Source: Dicaeum eximium (taxonomy: Eukaryota; Chordata; Aves; Passeriformes; Dicaeidae). From it: a stretch of DNA of 64,000 nt. How positions within the stretch are numbered: position 1 is the first letter of the stretch; each line of letters begins with the position of its first letter. Below, piece by piece: positions 57,528 through 64,000 of this stretch. Made by a program: the position numbers and the translations under genes. The notes under the pieces were generated by a model, which ran no database searches, was not told the origin of the DNA, and worked only from the letters and a program-made list of their open reading frames with translations. The stretch spans positions 3,204,434 to 3,268,433 of the forward strand of contig VWZP01004506.1 in assembly GCA_013396995.1 (NCBI GenBank), written 5' to 3'.

Positions 57528-58525
57528 CCATCATGCCCCATCCTCTTCCCACCAGCACTGGGTACAAAGCACAATGCAAACAATTAATATGCTTGCCTTC
57601 CTTTGGGCAGACTGATAAAATGGAATCAGACAAATGAATTTTTGGTCCCCACTGATCTTTGAGTGCACTGTGTTATGACAAGGTGTGAGATGACATGTCA
57701 GATAATGTATAGTGTCACACTCTCCAACTATTTGATGCCATTTAATGTAATGCACCCTGGCATGCCATGATGGGATGACACAAAATGAGAAAGAAGCCTA
57801 ACTGGAAATACCAATTACCCACTCTTAACCCTGAGGCAATAGGGGGAAAATAGGCCTGTGTCTGGGTGACCCTTGCTCTGCCTATTGCCTAAGCTTCATC
57901 ATTCAGGGAGTTTGTTTTGGGTGCTCCTCAGTCCGAGGTCATTACCAACCATTCTGATGGTCAAAGTGTCTGTAACCCTTCACTTCATCAGAAATCCAGG
58001 AGAAGCAGCAGAGAAATCAACTGAAAACAATTGTAAATCACTGTTCCCACAGTGTCAAGTTGAGCTGATATTTTTTGTCTAATGAGCTGCAAAGCCACAG
58101 GGTATAAGGAATAAAGAAAAGTCAGGAGAGAGCAGGGAGAAGGGAGAGTGTGCTGGCAGGCAGGCTGAGTGAAAGCATCCAAAGACTGCACAGACAGACA
58201 GGGTCGAGGCTTGTGAGCTGCCTAGCAGAGTGGGAACAAGCAGGATGTAGGAACAGCACACCCTGCTCTGCTGCAGGCCAGGCCTGGAGAAGGTTACTGT
58301 CCCAGCCTACCCTGAGAAGCTCACTGTCACCTTTCCCTCCTTCACAAGTCAACTCTGACCTACCAAAAACCTGCTCAGGTATTTGCTGCCTGAACTTGTC
58401 TCCTCAGAAGTTCTAAATCAAAGCATTGCTTCCTCTTTGGCCCCCCAAGTTCTGAATGAGGGCACACTTTCACACCTGGGAGTGTTGGCAGAGTGGAGGG
58501 AAACCAAACCACCCAGCAGAGAGGC
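57528..58525. other. Gene-free unique sequence
   Basis: Nothing recognised. The segment from about 58100 is modestly richer in G+C. Overlapping frames of 60-90 codons on both strands are treated as chance. Confidence 0.5.
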
Positions 58526-58573
58526 AGGGATGACCTTAGGGATGACCCCAGGGATGACCCCAGGGATGACCCC
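58526..58573. repeat. 12-bp minisatellite, four copies
   Basis: Four head-to-tail units: AGGGATGACCTT once, then AGGGATGACCCC three times (58538, 58550, 58562). The unit is a multiple of three, so overlapping frames on both strands stay open through it, giving an R-D-D-P repeat on the plus strand. Confidence 0.95.
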
Positions 58574-59310
58574 ATGGGATCCCATGTCTCTGCTGCACCA
58601 CAACAACACCGTGGCCAGCATGAATCAAAAATACTCCTGGCTAGTGGCACAAACAGGGTGATACAGAGTGATGGCTTCATGATAGCTGAGTTTAATACCA
58701 CAGACAAGGCAGAAGCCAACAAGGTTTCAGCATTTCCCTTCTCACCTTCCAGCTTCACATCTTCTTTCACCCTCACTACACAGCTCTCAAAGCAACAATT
58801 CCCACCCACCTGCCCACACCCCAGATTTCAAATGCATCATACCAGGAATGAGTTCAAATCAAGGAGACAGCTTCCACTTGATTAAATCTGCTGTACCTTG
58901 TTTCGTAAGTCTGTGTGAGGCTGTGCTCTCCAAATACTCTGCCAATCTCAGTGGCCAGTCATTTCTCATTACAGCAGTCTTTTTGCCCCCAAAACTTGTT
59001 CCTGTAACCCTCCCAATATCTGTGCAGCCCCACTGCCTGTTTCTTCAAGCATAAGTGTGAATACCTACATAGGGTTGCATATGCCTCACCATCATTTGCT
59101 CATCATTTTCCCAAAAACCAATTATGATGGGTTGGCTGAAGACATTTGCTTCTTCTGATTTTTAAATGAGATTAAAGGAAGGCAAACGTTTTTGACATGA
59201 TACTTCTCATACAAATCCTGCCCTCAACATGCTCTTTGTTGAAACTTCTAAAATAAAATTTTTATTTTTGAGCTTATTCAGAATAGTTTTTAAAAAAAAA
59301 CACATACGTC
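58574..59310. other. Gene-free unique sequence
   Basis: No recognised feature. The sequence becomes AT-rich toward 59300. Confidence 0.5.
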
Positions 59311-59337
59311 ACAAAATAAACAAATAAACAAATAAAT
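59311..59337. repeat. (AAATAAAC)-type microsatellite
   Basis: About three imperfect units of CAAATAAA followed by TCCC. Confidence 0.85.
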
Positions 59338-59962
59338 CCCCAGCACAATTCAAACCAAAATTACACCTCCATGAATAATGTCATAAATGCACATGCATTT
59401 AAATATCTGTCAGAGGCTGTCTTGGTCTGTTCCTACTCAGGCTGGCAACCCTCTACAAACAAAGTGATAGTATATTTTCATTAATTTCTTCCATGATTGA
59501 AAAAAACCTTATCCTAGGTATTGAAAAATATTTCAGCAATATTGTGAGAAAGATGGGGAAATGCTCCAGAGCGCAATGGACACATCTTCTTATATCAATT
59601 AACAGTTTGCAACTGTGAATATGAAATTCATATGGACTTACACACTGGAAAGTCCAGCCCAAACTGGACTTACATAAGGAAAAAATACATATTTTTCACA
59701 AAATTGGGAGATTCCTCTGTCAAAGCTGAAGGAAGTCTAGATTTATCAAAAGAAGAATTAGTTTTGTTGAGCTTTCTAGTGTTGTTTATTTTATCTAATT
59801 TATTTTAATTCTATTTAAATGTGAGTTCATTGTTTGTAAGAGAAAAAGCCCAGCCAGCCTCCAACAGAGTGGCAAAACTGAAAAAATTGCAAAATTATAC
59901 AGTATAACTGCAAGAAGAAAAGTGCTAAAAGGATGCAATGAAATTCCAATTGACGGAGTACC
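59338..59962. other. Gene-free AT-rich sequence upstream of A-rich tract
   Basis: No gene is recognised. If the following A-rich tract is a retroposition tail, the inserted sequence would lie here, but I recognise no parent gene or SINE. Confidence 0.45.
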
Positions 59963-60000
59963 AAAAAAAAAAAAAAAAGAAATAAAAACAAAATCAGAGG

Positions 60001-60031
<31 letters not shown>

Positions 60032-60050
60032 CACCCAAGCAAAAAAAAAA
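59963..60050. repeat. Poly(A)-rich tract
   Basis: Runs of 16 A (59963-59978), 30 A (60001-60030) and 10 A (60041-60050), separated by short mixed sequence. The long Phe-rich minus-strand frames here (119 and 71 codons) are translations of the tract. It is either a simple repeat or the tail of an unrecognised retroposed copy in plus orientation. Confidence 0.9.
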
Positions 60051-63000
60051 TCCTGACATCTGAAACTGTTGCACCAAATCAATGTGGCAACAAGTTTAAG
60101 TGAGGTCTCTGTGTGAGGTCCTGAACAAATGACTGTGAGCAGGAATTCAGACATGAAACACTAAATTCAGACAGAGACACAGAATAAGCTCCGTGAGTGA
60201 CATGGCTCAAAGCTACAGGGTTTTTCAGACCTGATGATGACAGAGGTAGGCTTTTTGAAACACAATTCAACACCTGTTCAGTCCTTGAGACAGTCCTACA
60301 CAGAACCAAAGCACGTTTAGGACCTCAATGGAGGCTAATAGAGAAATCAGGAAAAAGATCAGGCAGCTTTGAGGTAACCAGCAAGATTCACCTTCACTTA
60401 AGACAGAGCATAGAGCTGGACTGGTCATCCTGGCCTCTGGTAAGCTGCATTCCTGCACCAAGTGATGAATAACATTACTCATCCCTGTTCCACTTCTGAC
60501 TCCTCATCCTATAGCCCATCTATGGAAAACACCAGCATAGCCCAGCAATCATTGCTTTTCTGTTAAAGTTTGGGGCATCTGTAGAAATGTGTCTATTCTG
60601 ACATATACACACATGGGCAGCTCTCTATAAATAGAATATATTGGTGAAAAAAGCCTCATCTACCTCCCAATGCATGTTTAATATATTTATGAGTATTTCT
60701 AGTTCATTTTTCCTTTTCACTCCAGACCTGCCTGTGCTGTCATCTTCCTACAGTTAAAATAACACACTGGTGTTCAAGACTTAGATTTCTCACTTTATAG
60801 ACTATTAAAAATACAGTTAAACCTTAAAGGACAGGCACTACAAGAACAAGAACATCAAGCCAAAAAGATTCCATAGGAGCCTCTCAATTGCTTTAATTAA
60901 TTCCTTATTTTATTGCAGAAAAACTTTACATGTTTGAGTTGTTCCAGTCTCAACAAATTGGTAACTGCGAGTAAGGAAAATGCTTAAACCATTTGGATAG
61001 TGACCAAAATCCCAGTCCTGTCAATAATTACATTTCTGTTGTTAGAGAACTAAAATAAGGCTTAAGATACTGATGCCTTCTTTCAGAGAATCCTTCAGCA
61101 ATAGCTTGAAGATGTGAATCCACATCAACCAAATGTAGCAAAGGAATAGGAACCTCAGAGAGGCTGCATTCCTACAGGTTTTCTGGATACTGGTAACTGG
61201 TGAGAGAAAGGCTTGTTACTGACACCATGGTTGATATGCAGAAATTTAATTTAGATACCAAGAATCCATAGAAATGGTACCTCTCAAGCTTGCCAATAGA
61301 CAAACACATAAGAAACAAGATTTCTGAAGCTCTACTTCCCTCCCTCCATGAGGCAGTAGACTATACTTAGAAAGACCAAGAGTCGAACTCCTTGTGTTAA
61401 CCCAAAGCAGAACACCTCCCTTTACAACTAATTTTATAAATAGAGGAAAAGCAAGATGCTAAGGCCCTTATTCACAATGACAAGCAGCTGTTAAGACATG
61501 ACTTTATGTGACACTTCAGCACATTCACAGCTGACTGAAGGGAATTGTGCATCCTCTGGAAAAAGGTATTACTCAATATTCAACCAAGTATCAGGTGCTA
61601 ACCCATAAACTGTGCCATCCCCTTCACAAGGTTTACATGGGTATAAATTTACAGTAGTTCTAAATGAATTCTTTAGCATTGTAGCTATCAGATCTAATAA
61701 TTCTATGTGGAGTCCTATTACTTACCATCAGAAGCATTTTTATTTCAGAACAGTAAACAACCAATCCTTATCTAGCTAATTATCCCTGAAACAATGCAAG
61801 TAAAGAAACAGTAGACACAAAATATTATTTTTCAAGGTAAGATTCCTGTAGGTAATCCCACCTGCATAATTAGCAGCACCATCTCAGTCCCTCAGGGGTT
61901 TAACAGACAGGGGTATATAGGGGTACAGGTACCACCCTTTGATCCTATTTTGCAAAACCAATGACTTGGCCAAGAAATACAACTGATGGAAATTGAGGGA
62001 CTCTGGAAAAAGTGATGGAACCAAGCCAAAAAGAACATTCAATATTTGTTTAAGATTGCTGAATTAGAGTCTCCTAAGAGGATGATCTTCCTTACAGAGG
62101 GTTTGGAGAGCTCACTTACTTCAATATTCCTTATACAGACAAACCTGATAAAAGGTTTTGTGGTCGGATTCTTGTTTTCGTTTTCACTGAATCTTGGGAA
62201 CCAGTCTGAGAAATGATATTGCAATATTCCAGGAAGAAATGAAAGAAGTAGGGAGCCCTTCTCTTTTCATCCCCTGCAAAGCAACTCACAGATTACACCA
62301 CAGAGGGTCGAACCCTGAAGTCCTGGGGACCTGCGGTCAGCCTTGGCAGGCATTTTCCCACCTTCCTATACAGAGATTTTGGCAGCATTTTGAGAAGTCA
62401 GAAAATGTAATCTGCTTTTCAGCTGACATAAAATGTAATCAGAGTATGCCAGGAAAACCCCAGGAAAAGCAGCTGAGAGAAACCAGAGATCCAGTGGAGC
62501 AAAATCCAAACAGATCAGCCGTGAGGTTTTCCTCACTTCACTAAGGCACCTGCAGAAGAAAGATTTGTGAGACAGTGAGTGACTGGAAGCTTTCCTATAC
62601 AATGGACCTCCTGATACAGTTAGGAAAAAAATAATTAGATAAGAGGAATAAGGAATAAGGACAAGAGGAATCCTCTGAAGCACACAGAGTTCAGGTGAGA
62701 AAGGAGAAAAAAATTAAACAACAAAAAAAATCTTTGTTTTAAAACAATTCTTTCAGCATGAGCTAAGCATTAGCATGGCATTTTGTTCTGTTTATTATTT
62801 GTACATCAGTAGGACAGAGATCTCCAAGAACAAGGTTGTTTGTGTCAGATTCCTCACACTATCTTTCTAAATAGACGTGACAAATAGGGGGACAAAATAA
62901 GCAGCATAATTTTCTGCATGAGCAACTAAAAAGGAATTAAAAAACATGCCTGAGGACATTGCAGAAATCACTATCAAGGCACTCATGATCCCAGCTCCTT

Positions 63001-63509
63001 GGTTACAGTCACTAGCAAATGACTGCTGGTACAGGAATCACCTGACCCAGCACATTAACCACGTGTTTATCCTCCCTGACTACAACATCCTCTTATTCAG
63101 TCCTCAAGTGTTTGTAGAAAATGGAAGGTAAAGTACATTACATAGCACTTTAAAAAATCTGATTTTTTTAAAATTATGAACATCAAAAAAGAAAAAAATT
63201 AAGAAAAGGCACCACTTAGTTCTAGCAAAACCCACTTAAGCATGATCTTAAATCTTAATTCTTAATTACACCTTCTTAATTCCTGACCCTACAATCTTTG
63301 ATTCCCTATTGACTGGGAGCTCTTCAGGTGCTCACCAATTATTCCTGCTTACTCCAAACAATTCCACCCCTTACCTAAAGTCTGAGGGATCTGTCTGCGG
63401 TTTTCAGATGACTGGTGTAGTGTCTGGACTGGCTGGTCTGAAGAAAACAAGCAGAATCACACCCTTGATATACACTTTTCAAAAGGCAATAAGAGATCAC
63501 CATGAGGAC
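60051..63509. other. Gene-free unique sequence
   Basis: No gene or transposon is recognised. Frames up to 116 codons (62194-62544, plus) overlap a minus-strand frame. The stretch 61600-61830 (TGGGTATAAATTTACAGTAG, GATCTAATAATTC, CTAGCTAATTATCC) is AT-rich and motif-dense, a weak candidate for conserved non-coding DNA. Confidence 0.5.
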
Positions 63510-63680
63510 AGCCAAGCATTGCAACAGAGAAGTTGTGGTCTCTCCGTCCTTGAAGGATTTGAAAGCCCAATGGGATGAAGCTCCAATCTCACAGCTGACC
63601 CTTCTTTAGGTAGGATGCTGGGCAAAAAATTTTCTGTGGTCTTTTCCAACCTGGATTTATCCCATGACCTTATGATCTTA
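63510..63680 (+). mobile_element. CR1 LINE 3'-end fragment
   Basis: Diverged CR1 tail in plus orientation: GAGAAGTTGTGGTCTCTCCG, TCCTTGAAGGATTTGAAAGC, CCAATGGGATGAAG, CAGCTGACCCTTCTTTAGG, GATGCTGGGCAAAAAATTTT, CTGTGGTCTTTTCCAACCTG and an ATGACCTTATGATCTTA tail, in the order expected of the CR1 3' end. It is 5'-truncated at roughly 63510. Confidence 0.75.
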
Positions 63681-64000
63681 CTGTGCCAAACATATTCTCA
63701 GCAGAATTGGAAGTGGATTCTTAGTTTAAAGACATCTCAAATTCTGAAATATGATTCAGTTAAAATTAAGTCTCACTGGAAGAAACAGAAATAGTAGCAT
63801 CTCTTTTTTCCACATGTATTTGATACTAAACAAAAACTTAATTTGTGTCATAGATACCAGCATTGGTGTTTCCAACAGCAGTCAGAAAGGCTAAGGTGAT
63901 TTCCTAGAATTGTCTAGGAAATCTGATAGCAGTGTGATAGATGAGTTATTGAAACCTGATCTCCTGGCCCGCTCTGGATCTCGTGCTCCCTCCTCTACCT
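63681..64000. other. Gene-free sequence to window edge
   Basis: Nothing recognised. AT-rich until the final 40 bp. Confidence 0.55.

Noticed and set aside
58375..58885. 144-codon minus and 130-codon plus frames
   Set aside because: Both are held open by the 12-bp minisatellite. No family resemblance.
59795..60154. 119-codon Phe-rich minus-strand frame resembling a membrane protein
   Set aside because: The Phe runs are the poly(A) tract read on the other strand.
61375..61400. AGTCGAACTCC, reminiscent of a tRNA T-arm/B-box
   Set aside because: No matching A box, anticodon arm or acceptor stem around it on either strand.

Overview
This 64-kb window looks like vertebrate, very probably bird (oscine passerine), nuclear DNA. 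All the recognisable transposon sequence is avian in type: several truncated CR1 LINE tails, a classic avian ERVL long terminal repeat (LTR), a GC-rich LTR of a kind common in songbirds, and a compact LTR with the 6-bp target duplication typical of ERVK. There are no mammalian L1/SINE elements, no bacterial gene organisation and no dense coding. The species call rests on recognising repeat families by eye.

I find no protein-coding exon, tRNA, rRNA or snRNA gene that I can defend. The open frames are all short (at most about 174 codons), overlap on both strands, and resemble nothing I know except CR1 reverse transcriptase. I therefore read the window as intergenic or deep intronic DNA.

Layout. 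1-4.2 kb: unique DNA with one (AC)n tract. 4238-4765: solo LTR with an intact 5-bp target duplication. 4.8-13.4 kb: unique, AT-rich DNA with two homeobox/POU-rich stretches, a CR1 tail and a 37-bp tandem duplication. 13.59-13.88 kb: the only CpG-rich block outside the LTRs. 15.5-31 kb: an ancient CR1 scrap, two younger CR1 tails, small tandem duplications, and a microinsertion between 23-bp direct repeats. 31.56-32.69 kb: the longest CR1 (minus strand, with decayed reverse-transcriptase C-terminal coding sequence), bracketed by 95-bp diverged direct repeats and a 23-bp palindrome. 33.1 kb: compound microsatellite. 35731-36044: minus-strand solo LTR with a 6-bp target duplication. 36-50 kb: unique DNA with two G-quadruplex motifs. 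50.03-50.55 kb: ERVL LTR. 51.6-52.3 kb: old CR1 pieces. 57-60 kb: minisatellites and A-rich tracts. 63.5-63.7 kb: last CR1 tail.

Function, if any, is most likely regulatory. Several AT-rich stretches carry clustered homeodomain, POU-octamer and SOX motifs and could be conserved enhancers, but only alignment to other birds could show that. I found no new biological system. The most unusual structures are the 95-bp repeats flanking the CR1, the hairpin microinsertion at 29.3 kb and the CpG-rich block at 13.6 kb.
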